A stretch of DNA of 64,000 nucleotides from Nitrospira sp. GTDB lineage: Bacteria; Nitrospirota; Nitrospiria; Nitrospirales; Nitrospiraceae. How positions within the stretch are numbered: position 1 is the stretch's first letter; each line of letters begins with the position of its first letter. Positions 1 through 10,310 of this stretch are shown here, one piece after another. The translations under genes were made by a program, and so were the position numbers. The stretch spans positions 124,001 to 188,000 of the forward strand of contig SWDM01000016.1 of NCBI GenBank assembly GCA_005116835.1, written 5' to 3'. The notes beneath the pieces are model-generated. The model was not told the DNA's origin and searched no databases. It saw only the letters and a list, made by a program, of their open reading frames with translations.

Positions 1-102
1 CAAAAGCGACCTGTTCTTGGCCCGCATGACGGTGAGGGTCAACGAAATGACCAGGAGTGCGATAGTGATTCTCAAGCGAGATCCTGGTACTGGAGCAAGC
101 AC
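1..102 (-). CDS. N-terminus of a membrane protein (partial)
   Basis: The complement of the left edge reads open from a GTG at 102, or from a TTG at 75 that has an AGGA about 7 bases upstream, to the window boundary. It encodes a hydrophobic stretch (ITIALLVISLTLTVM) followed by basic residues, as in a signal anchor. The gene is divergent from the phosphate porin. A sensor kinase would fit that position, but nothing visible here proves it. The product is unidentified. Confidence 0.35.
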   Translation of the reverse strand, partial: MLAPVPGSRLRITIALLVISLTLTVMRAKNRSLL

Positions 103-133
103 GGTCCAGTACTACCGAGTCCTCTAACCGATC

Positions 134-224
134 TGGTTCATTTGGTCTGTCTAGTCTGTTCGGTCTGTCTTGTTTGTTTGGTTGAACCAGAGAGAAAAAT
201 AGACCAGAGAGACCAGACAAACCC
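134..224. repeat. Family A intergenic palindrome (copy 1)
   Basis: A TG-rich arm built of TTTGGTCTGT-like units is followed by an AC-rich arm of AGACCAGA/AACC units, giving a long imperfect hairpin. Eight related copies occur in the window. This one lies between the divergent left-edge gene and the porin, upstream of the Pho box. Confidence 0.7.
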
Positions 225-268
225 TCCCCCGTCCGTCTGCTCGAAGTTTTTCGAATCTCCACTCTAAA

Positions 269-307
269 TTAACAATCCCGTAACACCGCTGTCATCCCTT
301 CTTAATC
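269..307 (+). promoter_or_regulatory. Candidate Pho box, porin 1
   Basis: Four hexamers in exact 11-bp phase: TTAACA (269), GTAACA (280), GTCATC (291) and TTAATC (302). An 11-bp repeat unit is the known spacing of PhoB/PhoP binding sites. The site ends 70 bases before the porin start. Confidence 0.75.
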
Positions 308-376
308 TGTAGGGAATATCGTCTGGGTCAGACATGACTACCGATAATCTTAAACAGAAATAATGGAGGTATTCGA

Positions 377-1684
377 ATGAGACGACTGTGGTGTGCAACC
401 ATCGCCTGCGTTATCGGCCTTGGGCTGATTGCCCAGGCCAACATTGCTCAAGCCAGCCTTGAGGACACGCTGTATGAAAAAGGTGTCTTCACCAAAGAAG
501 AATGGCTCAAGGCCAAAGCCGATCATGAAAAAGAAGAAGCGATTATTGCAGAACGATCAACGATCAAAAAATGGTATGACAAGATCAGCATCAGAGGCTA
601 TACGCAAATTCGCTACAGCTACATCACAGACGATAAAAAGCTGGCCAGCGAGTACGATAGCTCGATCGGGAACAATAAAGGTTTTTTGATCCGCCGTGCT
701 CGCCTTGTGATTTCCGGCGATATCACCGATTGGTTGTCCATTTATATCCAGCCAGAATTTGCGAGCAGTGCCGGAGGCGATTCGAATAATAATCTTGTCC
801 AACTGCGAGATGCCTACGCCGATATCTTTCTGACGTCGGACAAGGAATGGCGCATCAGAGGAGGGCAATCGAAGGTTCCCTTCGGGTTTGAAAATCTGCA
901 ATCCAGCCAAAATCGTCTCGCGTTAGACCGAACAGACGCCATCAATAGCGCGGTGCAGGGAGAGCGTGATCTCGGCTTCTTCCTCTATTACACACCGGTC
1001 GAAACCAGAAAAGTATTCAAGAGACTGGTCGAATCGGGCCTCAAGGGGTCTGGAGACTATGGCGTCTTAGGCGTCGGGGTCTATAACGGTCAGACCATCA
1101 ATGTCTCCGAACGCAATGACGATAAACATGTTGTGCTGCATGCCACTTACCCCTTCGAATTGCCCTATGGGCAAGTCGTACAAATCGGAGTGGATGCGTA
1201 CCGTGGGGTATTTAATGTCGCTTGTGGTGCTCCCGTACCTCTTACGGGAGGACTCTGTGCGGCTGGCGCGGCCCCTAGCGGAAGGAACGTGCTTGACGAG
1301 CGAGTCGGCGCACATTTCGTGCTCTATCCTCAACCCTTCGGATTGCAGGCGGAATGGAACTGGGGCCGAGGCCCGGAACTGAACGCCGCCCAAACCGCCA
1401 TTCAAGAAGGCTCTCTTCAGGGCGGATATGTGCAGGCCATGTATAAATGGAACGATGCCATTCCCTACATACGCTGGCAAGAATATATGGGTGGAAAGAA
1501 GCACCGAACCAATACACCGTACAATGTCGTCAGGGAATTGGAGGTTGGATTGGAATATCAAATCGCCAAGGCGCTTGAGCTGACTGTGGCCTATGCCTGG
1601 ATGAAACGTACGGACACCCAACTCGCGCCCTATAACATCCAAGATGGGCAAGTTCTTCGCACCCAAGTGCAGTGGAATTTTTAA
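377..1684 (+). CDS. Phosphate-selective porin, OprO/OprP family
   Basis: A 435-residue outer-membrane protein with a signal peptide (about residues 1-26), a short helical segment rich in Lys/Glu (about 28-60), then a beta-barrel. The barrel opens with KISIRGYTQIRYS and ends in an aromatic terminal residue (QVQWNF), as outer-membrane barrels do. The family forms channels that pass phosphate or pyrophosphate into the periplasm. TGGAGG seven bases upstream sets the start. A four-unit Pho box precedes it and pstS follows, so induction under phosphate limitation is expected. A paralogue lies at 60026-61456. Substrate specificity is inferred from family and context. Confidence 0.85.
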   Translation: MRRLWCATIACVIGLGLIAQANIAQASLEDTLYEKGVFTKEEWLKAKADHEKEEAIIAERSTIKKWYDKISIRGYTQIRYSYITDDKKLASEYDSSIGNNKGFLIRRARLVISGDITDWLSIYIQPEFASSAGGDSNNNLVQLRDAYADIFLTSDKEWRIRGGQSKVPFGFENLQSSQNRLALDRTDAINSAVQGERDLGFFLYYTPVETRKVFKRLVESGLKGSGDYGVLGVGVYNGQTINVSERNDDKHVVLHATYPFELPYGQVVQIGVDAYRGVFNVACGAPVPLTGGLCAAGAAPSGRNVLDERVGAHFVLYPQPFGLQAEWNWGRGPELNAAQTAIQEGSLQGGYVQAMYKWNDAIPYIRWQEYMGGKKHRTNTPYNVVRELEVGLEYQIAKALELTVAYAWMKRTDTQLAPYNIQDGQVLRTQVQWNF

Positions 1685-1766
1685 CGATATCCGATTCTGT
1701 GAAAGGGCTCTGGCGTGCCATCCCTCCCAGCTTGGTCTCCCGATATTATGAGCAAAATTGCAGGAG

Positions 1767-1805
1767 TTAACAGTTCTGTAACATGGATGTAATGCTCCGG
1801 TAACA
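1767..1805 (+). promoter_or_regulatory. Candidate Pho box, pstS operon
   Basis: TTAACA (1767), GTAACA (1778), GTAATG (1789) and GTAACA (1800) in perfect 11-bp phase. This is the clearest example in the window, ending 38 bases before the pstS start. Confidence 0.85.
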
Positions 1806-1843
1806 GGACAAGGGCATCCTTCTAGATGATGAAAGGAGTCTCA

Positions 1844-2836
1844 ATGAACATATCAGCAGCCAGGTCCAGTCTATGGTGCTTCACCCTCCTTGGAGCTCTC
1901 GCTGTCGGGATCCCATCGGCCTCTGCCGATGATGCGATCGTTCTCGACCCAGCCTTGAAGAATTACGTCAAGGTCAGCGGCGTATCGGGCAATGTCAATA
2001 GCATCGGCTCGGACACGCTCAACAACCTCATGACTCTCTGGGCGGAAGGATTTCGCAAACAATACCCCAACGTGAAGATCCAGATCGAAGGCAAGGGATC
2101 GAGCACCGCTCCTCCAGCCTTGATCGAAGGCACGGCGCAGCTCGGACCGATGTCCCGCGCGATGAAAAATACTGAGGCAGATGCGTTCGAAAGAAAATTC
2201 AGATACAAACCCACCGCGATCCCGGTCGCCATCGATGCCCTTGCCGTCTACGTCAACAAGGACAATCCCGTCAAAGGCCTGACGATGGCGCAAGTCGATG
2301 CAATCTTTTCGAAGAGCCGCCGCTGGGGCCACAATGAGAACATTCAGTCGTGGAAACAGGCCGGCGTGGAAGGAGGCTTAGGCAATAGTCCCATCAGCAT
2401 CTATGGACGAAACTCTGCCTCCGGCACCTATGGATTTTTCAAAGAACATGCGCTGAAGAACGGAGATTACAAGGACGAAGTCAAAGAACAACCTGGGTCT
2501 GCCTCTGTGGTCCAAAGCGTGAGCGAAGATGAGGCGGGCATCGGCTATAGCGGCATTGGGTACCTCACCTCGAATGTGCGCGCCGTTCCACTGGCCGAAA
2601 AAGAGGGTGCGCCGTTCAAAGAAGCCAACCAACAGAACGCGGACAATGGATCCTATCCTCTCTGGCGCCATCTCTATCTCTATGTCAACAAGGCGCCCAA
2701 TAAGCCGTTGGATCCAATCGTCGGAGAATTTATCAAATACATCTACAGTAAAGAAGGGCAGCAAGTGGTAGTCAAGGACGGGTTTTTCCCGTTGAAGGCG
2801 GACTCGATCGAGAAGGAACTCAAGAAACTTGACTAG
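1844..2836 (+). CDS. pstS: Phosphate ABC transporter substrate-binding protein
   Basis: The periplasmic phosphate receptor that hands phosphate to PstCA. It has a signal peptide ending near ASADD, then the PstS-type pattern [19 protein letters not shown], a [14 protein letters not shown] loop and [15 protein letters not shown], which carry the Ser/Thr/Gly residues that bind phosphate in this family. Length is about 330 residues. The ATG at 1844 is chosen because AAAGGAG lies six bases upstream; an ATG at 1826 lacks such a site. The Pho box ends 38 bases before the start. It is the first gene of pstSCAB-phoU. A diverged copy is at 58088. Confidence 0.93.
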   Translation: MNISAARSSLWCFTLLGALAVGIPSASADDAIVLDPALKNYVKVSGVSGNVNSIGSDTLNNLMTLWAEGFRKQYPNVKIQIEGKGSSTAPPALIEGTAQLGPMSRAMKNTEADAFERKFRYKPTAIPVAIDALAVYVNKDNPVKGLTMAQVDAIFSKSRRWGHNENIQSWKQAGVEGGLGNSPISIYGRNSASGTYGFFKEHALKNGDYKDEVKEQPGSASVVQSVSEDEAGIGYSGIGYLTSNVRAVPLAEKEGAPFKEANQQNADNGSYPLWRHLYLYVNKAPNKPLDPIVGEFIKYIYSKEGQQVVVKDGFFPLKADSIEKELKKLD

Positions 2837-5117
2837 TGATGGCGATCCTGCCCCAGCCCCCTCCTCCTCGGCAGGGGCGTATATCCATACGCCCCTGCCG
2901 GCAATTTCACGGCACTCAACCAACGCGTTGTGGCGACGTGGTCTTGACCGACTTGCTCAAATCGTCATTACCTTGGGCGGGACCGCCGTCATTCTGAGCA
3001 TTATCGGTATTTTTGTGTTCTTGGTAAAAGAAATCGCTCCCCTGTTTTTCTCTCCACAAGGAACATATACCGGTCACATTGCCGGCACTCCTCCACCAGG
3101 AGCGCTCCCACAATCCAGCCTGGTGGGAATGGATGAATATCAAGAGATTATCTATCAAGTCACTGCAGGATCTGATCGCCAAATCCGTTTCTACAATGCA
3201 CAGTCCGGCGTACCTATTGCCCTTGAGCTTCCTCCAGCATTGGCACAAGCCCGCGTCACATCAATTGCTCGCGCGGTCGGAGTCGGCAATCGATTTGGCC
3301 TCGGCACGGATGATGGTCGCCTCATTCCCCTAACGATCGAATTTATATCCAGATTCGACGAGGGGACTCGCCACATACTGCCAACCCTGATCCTAGGCTC
3401 CCCAGTCCAGTTAACTCCTTCCAAAGAGGAGATCATTCGTTTGGCCTACCAGCCGACTGAACAAGGGACCCTCGCTGCCGCCCTGACGAATGGGGGACGT
3501 CTGTGGTACTCCTCTACTCCATCCACCGTTGCCCCGGTGGCATTGACCGGCCACGGAACTGAGCCGGTGACAGCCATGATCTTTGACAGCCGCGGCGAAA
3601 CGCTTTCGATTGGGACAGCCGGCGGAAATCTCTATCACTATGAGGTGAGAGAGGGCACGAAGCCGAGTTTGATGGAAACCCTATCAGTGGCTCCGACCGG
3701 TACTAGCGTCACCGCTCTCTCTTACTTGATCGGAGACCGGTCTTTGGCCATAGGCACCAGCGCCGGCGATGTCTCAGTCTGGATGCCGGTGCGTCAGGCT
3801 CAAGAGAGTTCTACAACTCGCTTGCGCCTGATTCATCAATTCGACGCGCATCCTTCACCAGTCACGGTGATCTCTCCATCGCTTCGCGACAAAGGATTCA
3901 TCACCGGCGATACCGAGGGGAATCTATTTGTGCACTACTCTACCTCCGCACAAACACTATTGAAGCTGAGAGGGAACCAGCAGGCGATTCGAACCCTGAC
4001 TTTTTCACCCAAAGCCGATGGCGCCCTGGCCCTCACCGACCAGGGAGAATTGCTCACTTACTCAATCCTCAATCCCCATCCGGAGACGACACTCGCAACC
4101 CTGTTTAAGCCTGTCTGGTATGAAGGTTATGAGGGACCGGAATATGTGTGGCAATCCTCCAGCGGCGCCGACGATTTTGAAGCGAAATTGAGCCTGATCC
4201 CGCTGATGTTCGGCACGCTGAAAGGGACCCTCTACGCCATGTTGGTCGCGGTGCCGCTGGCTCTCTTGGGCGCCATCTATACCTCGATGTTCATGCACCC
4301 GAACCTTCGCGCCAAGGTCAAGCCGACCATCGAGATCATGGCAGCGCTTCCCACCGTCATCCTGGGCTTCCTCGCCGGCTTATGGCTGGCGCCGATCCTC
4401 GAACGGGTGTTCCCTGCAATGATCGCCATGACCGTGGCCGTGCCGGCCTGCGTCGCAATTACGGCAACTCTCTGGCAATATCTTCCGGCACTGTTCCTTC
4501 GCCGCCTTCGCCCCGGAATGGAAACGTTTGTCCTAATCCCCGTCATCATCGGCACGGTCTGGATCTGTTTGAGCCTGAACTTACAGATTGAGTCATTGCT
4601 GTTCGGGTCTGACTATAAAGGCTGGTTTGCCACCCATTGGGGACTCAAGTATGACCAACGAAATGCCCTCGTGGTGGGATTTGCGATGGGGTTTGCCATC
4701 GTGCCTATTATTTTCAGTATCTCTGAGGAAGCCCTCTCCAATGTCCCGCGGCATTTGATCGCCGGATCTCTTGCCCTGGGAGCTACTCGCTGGCAAACCT
4801 TGGTCAAGCTCGTGCTTGTCTCAGCAAGCCCAGGAATCTTTTCTGCCTTGATGATCGGTTTTGGCCGAGCAATCGGGGAAACCATGATCGTCCTCATGGC
4901 CACAGGAAACACCCCCATTATGGATTGGAGCCTGTTCAACGGTTTTCGGACACTATCGGCCAATATCGCTGTGGAAATTCCAGAAGCCCCTCACGGTGGC
5001 ACACTCTATCGCATCCTATTTCTGGCGGCCGTGCTCTTATTTATATTTACGTTTCTCATCAACACCGTGGCGGAAGTGATCCGGCAACGGTTGCGGACGA
5101 AATACAGTCAATATTGA
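2829..5117 (+). CDS. pstC: Phosphate ABC transporter permease PstC (large form)
   Basis: An inner-membrane permease. A first membrane helix (about residues 45-70) is followed by a periplasmic beta-rich region of roughly 350 residues with WD40-like repeats. The permease core follows (about 450-762) with several helices and the EAA-type loop ([21 protein letters not shown]) that contacts PstB. Classical PstC is about 320 residues, so the periplasmic insert more than doubles it; this large form is known in other Gram-negatives. The start is uncertain. The TTG at 2829 overlaps the pstS stop but puts the strong hairpin inside the coding region, and an in-frame TTG at 2928 would begin after it. Confidence 0.88.
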   Translation: MTSDGDPAPAPSSSAGAYIHTPLPAISRHSTNALWRRGLDRLAQIVITLGGTAVILSIIGIFVFLVKEIAPLFFSPQGTYTGHIAGTPPPGALPQSSLVGMDEYQEIIYQVTAGSDRQIRFYNAQSGVPIALELPPALAQARVTSIARAVGVGNRFGLGTDDGRLIPLTIEFISRFDEGTRHILPTLILGSPVQLTPSKEEIIRLAYQPTEQGTLAAALTNGGRLWYSSTPSTVAPVALTGHGTEPVTAMIFDSRGETLSIGTAGGNLYHYEVREGTKPSLMETLSVAPTGTSVTALSYLIGDRSLAIGTSAGDVSVWMPVRQAQESSTTRLRLIHQFDAHPSPVTVISPSLRDKGFITGDTEGNLFVHYSTSAQTLLKLRGNQQAIRTLTFSPKADGALALTDQGELLTYSILNPHPETTLATLFKPVWYEGYEGPEYVWQSSSGADDFEAKLSLIPLMFGTLKGTLYAMLVAVPLALLGAIYTSMFMHPNLRAKVKPTIEIMAALPTVILGFLAGLWLAPILERVFPAMIAMTVAVPACVAITATLWQYLPALFLRRLRPGMETFVLIPVIIGTVWICLSLNLQIESLLFGSDYKGWFATHWGLKYDQRNALVVGFAMGFAIVPIIFSISEEALSNVPRHLIAGSLALGATRWQTLVKLVLVSASPGIFSALMIGFGRAIGETMIVLMATGNTPIMDWSLFNGFRTLSANIAVEIPEAPHGGTLYRILFLAAVLLFIFTFLINTVAEVIRQRLRTKYSQY
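2869..2900 (+). promoter_or_regulatory. Perfect 14-bp hairpin between pstS and pstC
   Basis: A perfect 14-bp GC-rich stem (2869-2882 with 2887-2900) closes on a four-base ATCC loop, 32 bases after the pstS stop. No T-run follows, so it is more likely an mRNA stabiliser or partial attenuator than a strong terminator. Such a site would keep pstS transcript in excess over the permease genes. Confidence 0.6.
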
Positions 5118-6742
5118 TGCGTAGCTCATTCAACAAATTCATCGCCTCCGGAAACGTCTTCATTTGGGGATGCGCCGCCGGTGTCTCGATATCGCTCCTC
5201 ATGGTCTTCGGACTCCTGTTGTTGATCATGATCAACGGCTTGGGGTACTTCTGGATTTCAGATATCGTCGAGCTCACCCTGAAAGATCAGCAGCGCGTGA
5301 TCGGGCAGCTGGCCGGACGTGAAATCATCCCTCGGTCTATCACGCCGGACCGCCCAGAAGGAAAAGGCCGACTTCGGGTAAAGATCGGGAATCGCGATAT
5401 ATCCGGACTCGATTTTAAATGGATCAACGACGATCAGATTGTGTCAGAAGCCTATCCGACAGACATAGTGCTCTTGGAGCGCCGCGAATGGGGCAACATG
5501 TATGCGAGGGTCAAAGCTATCTACAAAGGAGAAACCATCCAGGCAGAGGGGAACGAAGGTGGCTGGATTGCCTTGGCCCCCCTGATCAACGCCGCCAACG
5601 ATCTTCATCATCAAATCGATCGGATCGAAAAAATCGAGATCGGTTCAATTAATGCAGATATTGAAAAGACGCGGTTGGAAAAGCGCTCCTCCAAAGCGAT
5701 GGAGAATGGGCGCATTGAGAACCTCAACGCGCAGATTGCTGCGGCTGAATCTCGTTACCAGGGGAAAACTCAAGAGCTGGAAATCTTGCGAACGCAATTT
5801 AATGAATACTCTGTCCTTATGGAGGACGCAAACGGCCGAGAAAAACAAATTCCTATTGGACAAATCATTCGCGCTTTGCGCCCGAACGAGATGGGCCTCT
5901 TCCACAAAATCTGGATCTATCTGACGAATGTATGGGCGGTTCTCAGCACCGAGCCCAGAGAAGCCAATACAGAAGGTGGCATTTTCCCAGCTATTTTTGG
6001 AACCGTCATGATGGTCATCATCATGAGCCTTATCGTCGTCCCCTTCGGCGTGCTTGCCGCACTCTATCTGCGGGAGTATGCCAGACAGGGGATCATGGTT
6101 CGGCTTGTGAGAATTGCCGTCAACAATCTCGCCGGCGTGCCTTCGATTGTCTTCGGTGTGTTCGGTCTAGGGTTTTTCATTTACACCGTCGGAGGAACTC
6201 TCGACACTCTCTTTTTTCCTGAACGACTTCCGGCGCCGACCTTCGGTACTGGGGGGATTCTCTGGGCGTCCTTGACGCTGGCCCTGCTCACGGTTCCAGT
6301 CGTGATTGTCTCCACAGAAGAAGGGCTGGCCGCCGTGCCCAGGGAGTTTCGGGAGGGGTCGTTGGCGCTTGGCGCAACCAAGTTGGAAACGATGCTCAAA
6401 GTCGTGATACCCTCTGCGCTGCCAGGCATTCTGACTGGATTGATTTTGGCAATGGCCCGGGCGGCTGGAGAAGTGGCGCCGCTCATGTTGACAGGAGTTG
6501 TGAAGTTGGCGCCTGCGCTTCCCATTGATAGTTCCTGGCCATTTCTTCATTTCGATCGAAAGTTCATGCACCTGGGGTTTCATATTTACGATGTGGGCTT
6601 TCAGTCCCCCAATGTGGAAGCAGCGAAGCCCATGGTCTACATCACGACTCTGGTATTGATCACCGTTGTCGTCATGTTAAACTTGACCGCGATTGTCCTT
6701 CGTAACCACCTGAGGAAGAAATACGCAGGCTCGGTGTTATAA
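5117..6742 (+). CDS. pstA: Phosphate ABC transporter permease PstA (large form)
   Basis: A second permease subunit, 541 residues from the ATG at 5117, which shares one base with the pstC stop (TGATG). One membrane helix is followed by a periplasmic segment of about 240 residues with a predicted coiled coil (about 175-260). The core holds FGTVMMVIIMSLIVVPFGVLAALYL and the EAA loop [21 protein letters not shown]. Usual PstA proteins are near 290 residues, so like PstC this one carries an extra periplasmic domain. Both inserts probably pack together outside the membrane; this is inference. Confidence 0.9.
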   Translation: MRSSFNKFIASGNVFIWGCAAGVSISLLMVFGLLLLIMINGLGYFWISDIVELTLKDQQRVIGQLAGREIIPRSITPDRPEGKGRLRVKIGNRDISGLDFKWINDDQIVSEAYPTDIVLLERREWGNMYARVKAIYKGETIQAEGNEGGWIALAPLINAANDLHHQIDRIEKIEIGSINADIEKTRLEKRSSKAMENGRIENLNAQIAAAESRYQGKTQELEILRTQFNEYSVLMEDANGREKQIPIGQIIRALRPNEMGLFHKIWIYLTNVWAVLSTEPREANTEGGIFPAIFGTVMMVIIMSLIVVPFGVLAALYLREYARQGIMVRLVRIAVNNLAGVPSIVFGVFGLGFFIYTVGGTLDTLFFPERLPAPTFGTGGILWASLTLALLTVPVVIVSTEEGLAAVPREFREGSLALGATKLETMLKVVIPSALPGILTGLILAMARAAGEVAPLMLTGVVKLAPALPIDSSWPFLHFDRKFMHLGFHIYDVGFQSPNVEAAKPMVYITTLVLITVVVMLNLTAIVLRNHLRKKYAGSVL

Positions 6743-6751
6743 AGGATCCTT

Positions 6752-7612
6752 ATGCAAGGTTCGACACAAGAACTATCCCACTTACAAGAGTCCAACCTAC
6801 AAAGGCTTAACGTGCAGAACGGTCATCCACAGGTCCCTGACAATCACTCGAAAGCTGGCACCGTCAAACTGACCCTCAATCACGTCAACTTTTTTTATGG
6901 GGAACGCCAGGCCCTGTTCAAGATCGACATTGAAATCATCAAAAATCAGGTCACATCGTTCATAGGCCCATCCGGTTGCGGGAAATCCACTTTGTTGCGC
7001 TGCCTCAATCGGCTCAACGACTTGGTTGAAGGCGCACGAGTGGAGGGCACCATGCTGCTCGACGGCATGGATATCAATGGTCCCGAAGTCGATATCACCG
7101 ACCTGAGGAAACGTGTCGGAATGGTCTTTCAGAAATCAAACCCCTTTCCGAAATCGATCTACGAAAATGTAGCCTATGGGCCCCGTCTTCATGGCATCAA
7201 AAACCGTGGACAGCTGGATCAGATCGTGGAAGAAGGACTCAAAGGCGCAGGGTTGTGGGACGAGGTGAAAGATCGGCTTCAAGCCAGCGCGTTTGGTCTC
7301 TCTGGGGGACAGCAACAACGACTCTGTATCGCCCGCGCGCTTGCGGTCAAACCGGATGTCTTGCTGATGGATGAACCTTGTTCGGCGCTCGACCCTGTGG
7401 CCACAGCTAAAATTGAAGAACTGCTTTTTTCTTTGAAACAAGACTTAACAGTCGTTATTGTCACCCACAATATGCAACAGGCCGCGCGGGTGTCCGATTG
7501 GACTGCCTTCATGTACCTTGGCGAAATCGTGGAGTTCGGCCTCACGAAGCAGATATTTACCACGCCGGCCAAGAAACAGACCGATGACTATATCACCGGG
7601 CGATTTGGGTGA
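6752..7612 (+). CDS. pstB: Phosphate ABC transporter ATP-binding protein
   Basis: The ATPase that drives PstCA. Walker [10 protein letters not shown], the Q-loop [12 protein letters not shown] typical of PstB, the signature LSGGQQQR, Walker B VLLMDEP and the switch [10 protein letters not shown] are all present. It is 286 residues with about 40 extra N-terminal residues of low complexity. AAAGGA precedes the start. It follows pstA by 9 bases and overlaps phoU. Confidence 0.96.
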   Translation: MQGSTQELSHLQESNLQRLNVQNGHPQVPDNHSKAGTVKLTLNHVNFFYGERQALFKIDIEIIKNQVTSFIGPSGCGKSTLLRCLNRLNDLVEGARVEGTMLLDGMDINGPEVDITDLRKRVGMVFQKSNPFPKSIYENVAYGPRLHGIKNRGQLDQIVEEGLKGAGLWDEVKDRLQASAFGLSGGQQQRLCIARALAVKPDVLLMDEPCSALDPVATAKIEELLFSLKQDLTVVIVTHNMQQAARVSDWTAFMYLGEIVEFGLTKQIFTTPAKKQTDDYITGRFG

Positions 7613-8310
7613 ACGTGATGATTCAGCGCCACTTTGACGAAGAACTCGCCGACTTAAAAACCAAGCTGCTTCGAATGGCCGCTCAAGTCGAAGACCAGAT
7701 CGACAAGGCCCTCACAGCACTCGTGACACGTGACTCTCAACTCGCCCACGAGGTCATTGAGCGGGACCACCAGGTCAACGCATTGGATGTGGAGATCGAT
7801 GAAGAGAGCATTCGGCTACTGGCTCTCCATCAGCCTGCCGCGCGGGATCTGCGACTGGTCACGACGGCGATGAAAATCGCCACCGAACTGGAGCGAATCA
7901 GCGACCTGGCGGAGAATGTCTGCGAACGGGCGATCGAGTTGAACGAAGAGCCCCAGCTGAAACCCTACATCGACATCCCGATGATGGGCAACATGGCTCG
8001 GATGATGGTGAAGCAAAGCATCGATGCATTCGTCAAGGATGATGCCGCACTTGCCCGGAAGGTTCTCACGGATGACGATTTCGTCGATGATCTGATGGAA
8101 CAGATATTCCGCGAGCTGCTGTCGTTCATGATGGAGGATACTCGCACGATTTCACGCGCCATCCGTTTGAGCTTCATTGCCAAGTATCTTGAGCGGATGG
8201 CCGATCATGCCACAAACATTGCCGAGCTGGTGGTCTACCTGGTAGAGGGAAAGATCATTCGCCACACCACTCCATCCGGATCTTCCAGGACCGAACTTCC
8301 CAAGAATTAA
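7609..8310 (+). CDS. phoU: Phosphate signalling protein PhoU (copy 1)
   Basis: A helical regulator that links Pst transport to the Pho two-component system. Two PhoU repeats are visible, each with the acidic metal-binding pattern ([16 protein letters not shown] near residue 85, [15 protein letters not shown] near 195). The GTG at 7609 overlaps the pstB stop (GTGA), suggesting coupled translation; an ATG at 7618 is the alternative. Copy 2 at 51258 is clearly homologous throughout. Confidence 0.93.
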   Translation: MNVMIQRHFDEELADLKTKLLRMAAQVEDQIDKALTALVTRDSQLAHEVIERDHQVNALDVEIDEESIRLLALHQPAARDLRLVTTAMKIATELERISDLAENVCERAIELNEEPQLKPYIDIPMMGNMARMMVKQSIDAFVKDDAALARKVLTDDDFVDDLMEQIFRELLSFMMEDTRTISRAIRLSFIAKYLERMADHATNIAELVVYLVEGKIIRHTTPSGSSRTELPKN

Positions 8311-8526
8311 GCCTCCGTGAAAACTGCCTGAGTATATTCCTCATACGATACCGCTACTCCATGGCGTAATCCCTGTACCTTTCAAAGCACAATAGCGCCA
8401 ATGCGCCCGCAAACGCGAAACATGATCACGGATATGGAATCAGAAAATGTCGGACGACCGAGCGAATATGCTGAGATGGGATCAACGAGACGTGCAGGCA
8501 GAGAATGTCAGGCGTGAAGGAATGGG

Positions 8527-8793
8527 TTATGCCACAAAATGCCTGGAAAAGAGCATATATTCAAATCGATGCCTGCGAAGGACGATCATGCTGCATCTGG
8601 CGAGTTGATCAACGGTGTAAAAGATTTGGTTCCAGCTATATTGCGGCATGAGGTTGATGAGCGAGTCCAGACTGATAACAGTCTGCTCTTCGAGATGGTC
8701 GAGAATAATCGATGTGAGGCAATCGACATTCGGATAATCATGTAACGTGGAATAGACATCCGGAGTTGATTCAAGAAGAGAACTCATTGGCAT
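8527..8793 (-). CDS. Small conserved-looking protein, unknown
   Basis: 88 residues from the ATG at 8793, chosen because a perfect AGGAGG lies five bases upstream. The composition is that of a soluble alpha/beta protein (SIILDHLEEQTVISLDSLINLMP then a Tyr/Arg-rich C-terminus), perhaps a small winged-helix fold. It lies downstream of psiE on the same strand with a 19-base gap, so it may be co-transcribed with it. No function is recognised. Confidence 0.6.
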   Translation of the reverse strand: MPMSSLLESTPDVYSTLHDYPNVDCLTSIILDHLEEQTVISLDSLINLMPQYSWNQIFYTVDQLARCSMIVLRRHRFEYMLFSRHFVA

Positions 8794-8812
8794 AGGCACC
8801 TCCTGGAAAAAG

Positions 8813-9313
8813 TTAAGGAAATGAGAAACCCTGTGGGTTGGTCTGGGCTGCGAAGGTTGACTGCGTCGGACTGTATCGGACAGCCGCAATACGCAGAAGG
8901 CCCAACGTGATTAAGAGGCCTCCCAGTATTGTGAATTGCTGCCACTCCCCGCCCGTAAACCATTTCGAGATAACTTCAGTCAACATGACTACGAGAACTG
9001 TGTCGATGATAAACGTAACCCGGACTCGCCCCTCCGAGCAGTATGTGAGCGTCGTCTTCAAGACTTCGACGACGGCCAGCAGTGTCAGCGTATCAACTAG
9101 TAACTGCCGAAGGGCCACCTCCACGTTGGAGGACAGAAGAAGCCGCAAATCGAAAAATGTTTTTACCACACCGCCAGCCAGACCAATGAGGACCGTCAGC
9201 GTCAACAGGCTCAGAATGAATCGCGTGCCCAACTCCCAAACATGAGTGATGTCATAGGCCGTAAGGATAACCATGCGTCGCTTAAGCCACCCTATCGGTA
9301 TTGTCTGTTCCAT
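8813..9313 (-). CDS. psiE: PsiE-like phosphate-starvation-inducible membrane protein
   Basis: About 166 residues with four predicted membrane helices (ILSLLTLTVLIGLAGGVV, LLVDTLTLLAVVEVLKT, FIIDTVLVVMLTEVI and FTILGGLLITLGLLRIA). This is the layout of the PsiE family, whose E. coli member is PhoB-induced and of unknown biochemical role. The start at 9313 is preferred over the upstream ATG at 9370, since a Pho box at 9374-9401 would otherwise touch the coding region. Confidence 0.7.
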   Translation of the reverse strand: MEQTIPIGWLKRRMVILTAYDITHVWELGTRFILSLLTLTVLIGLAGGVVKTFFDLRLLLSSNVEVALRQLLVDTLTLLAVVEVLKTTLTYCSEGRVRVTFIIDTVLVVMLTEVISKWFTGGEWQQFTILGGLLITLGLLRIAAVRYSPTQSTFAAQTNPQGFSFP

Positions 9314-9373
9314 TGTGGTATGCGTCCTACTCCAATTACGTGCCTTTACATTAACTAAGATAGATTCCAACCG

Positions 9374-9401
9374 CGTAAACTCTCTGTAACATGTATGTAA
9401 A
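9374..9401 (-). promoter_or_regulatory. Candidate Pho box, psiE
   Basis: Read on the minus strand, TTTACA, GTTACA and TTTACG follow each other in 11-bp phase (plus-strand 96, 85 and 74 of the 9300s). The site lies 60-90 bases upstream of the psiE start. Confidence 0.65.
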
Positions 9402-9819
9402 TAAGCAGCTGGGGTGCGGTGGGATTGTTTGGGGCCTTATTTGAGACGACTGATCGATCGACTACCGCCGAAAAGATTGCTACGCTTGATCGAGAATGAC
9501 ATCAAAAAATCAAACGATGCCCGCCTAAACCAGAGGCAGCATGCTGAAGAAGAAGAATCTTTTTCAGCCCAACTTCCCTGCGATTTCTTTGCTAAAAATA
9601 GCCCTCAGCACTTCATGAACAACATGATGACGCTGGCTTTGCGCCAATAGCACGCATCGAGACCATCAGACACAAATCAAGCATAATACACATGTAATCA
9701 GCATGATATGGTCGTAACCAAATCCTATGGATCATGTATTCACCCACCCGTTCGTATCATTGTTGCTTAGATACCAGTCTGGTATTGTGCAGCCTCGACC
9801 ACACGAATGGGAGACATCC

Positions 9820-10059
9820 ATGGACGCAGTTGACAGTCTTATGCTCGATGCGAAGCAAGCGATCATGGATGAACATCATCGCCGTTTCCAAACTCTCCGC
9901 CAGGAAGAACGATGGGAGGAGGCACTTCAACAGATTCCTGTCACACTGAGCTGTGCGACTGACCTTCTAAAAGAATCTCTCCGAGTCCTCGAGGAAGCCC
10001 TTGACCTTCAGAACCCCAGCTCTGATAGTTCCATCTCCTCTTCACCAAACAGGAAGTAA
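9820..10059 (+). CDS. Small helical protein, unknown
   Basis: 79 residues from the ATG at 9820, where GGGAGA sits six bases upstream; an in-frame ATG at 9727 lacks a ribosome site. The sequence is charged and helical (MDEHHRRFQTLRQEERWEEA) with a Ser-rich tail. It may be a coiled-coil protein. No family is recognised. Confidence 0.5.
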   Translation: MDAVDSLMLDAKQAIMDEHHRRFQTLRQEERWEEALQQIPVTLSCATDLLKESLRVLEEALDLQNPSSDSSISSSPNRK

Positions 10060-10235
10060 GTCAGAGCGATCCTCTCCAGCGCGAACAGGCTGTTGGGAGG
10101 CAGAACTCGCTTCCGTTGAACAAACTAAGCTCCACTGGATCTCAATGTTACCTGTAGACTTCGCTTGACAGTCCTTTGCGCAGTTGTTAGGTTTTCGGGG
10201 AAACTGTGCCATACCATTGCACAGCACCTCTCCAG

Positions 10236-10310
10236 GCTGGCGTAGCTCAATGGCAGAGCAGCGGTTTTGTAAACCGCAGGTTGGAGGTTCAATTCCTCTC
10301 GCCAGCTCCA
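10236..10310 (+). tRNA. tRNA-Thr (TGT)
   Basis: The acceptor arm GCTGGCG pairs with CGCCAGC and the CCA end is encoded. The anticodon stem GCGGT/ACCGC encloses loop TTTGTAA with anticodon TGT, and the T-arm has GGTTCAATTCC. The roughly 440 bases that follow, up to the Sel1 gene, hold no gene I can support. Confidence 0.97.

Noticed and set aside
9414-9650. 78-residue reading frame starting with GTG just after the psiE Pho box
   Set aside because: No ribosome site, basic low-complexity product and no recognisable domain; the start lies nearly in the promoter. I cannot support it as a gene.
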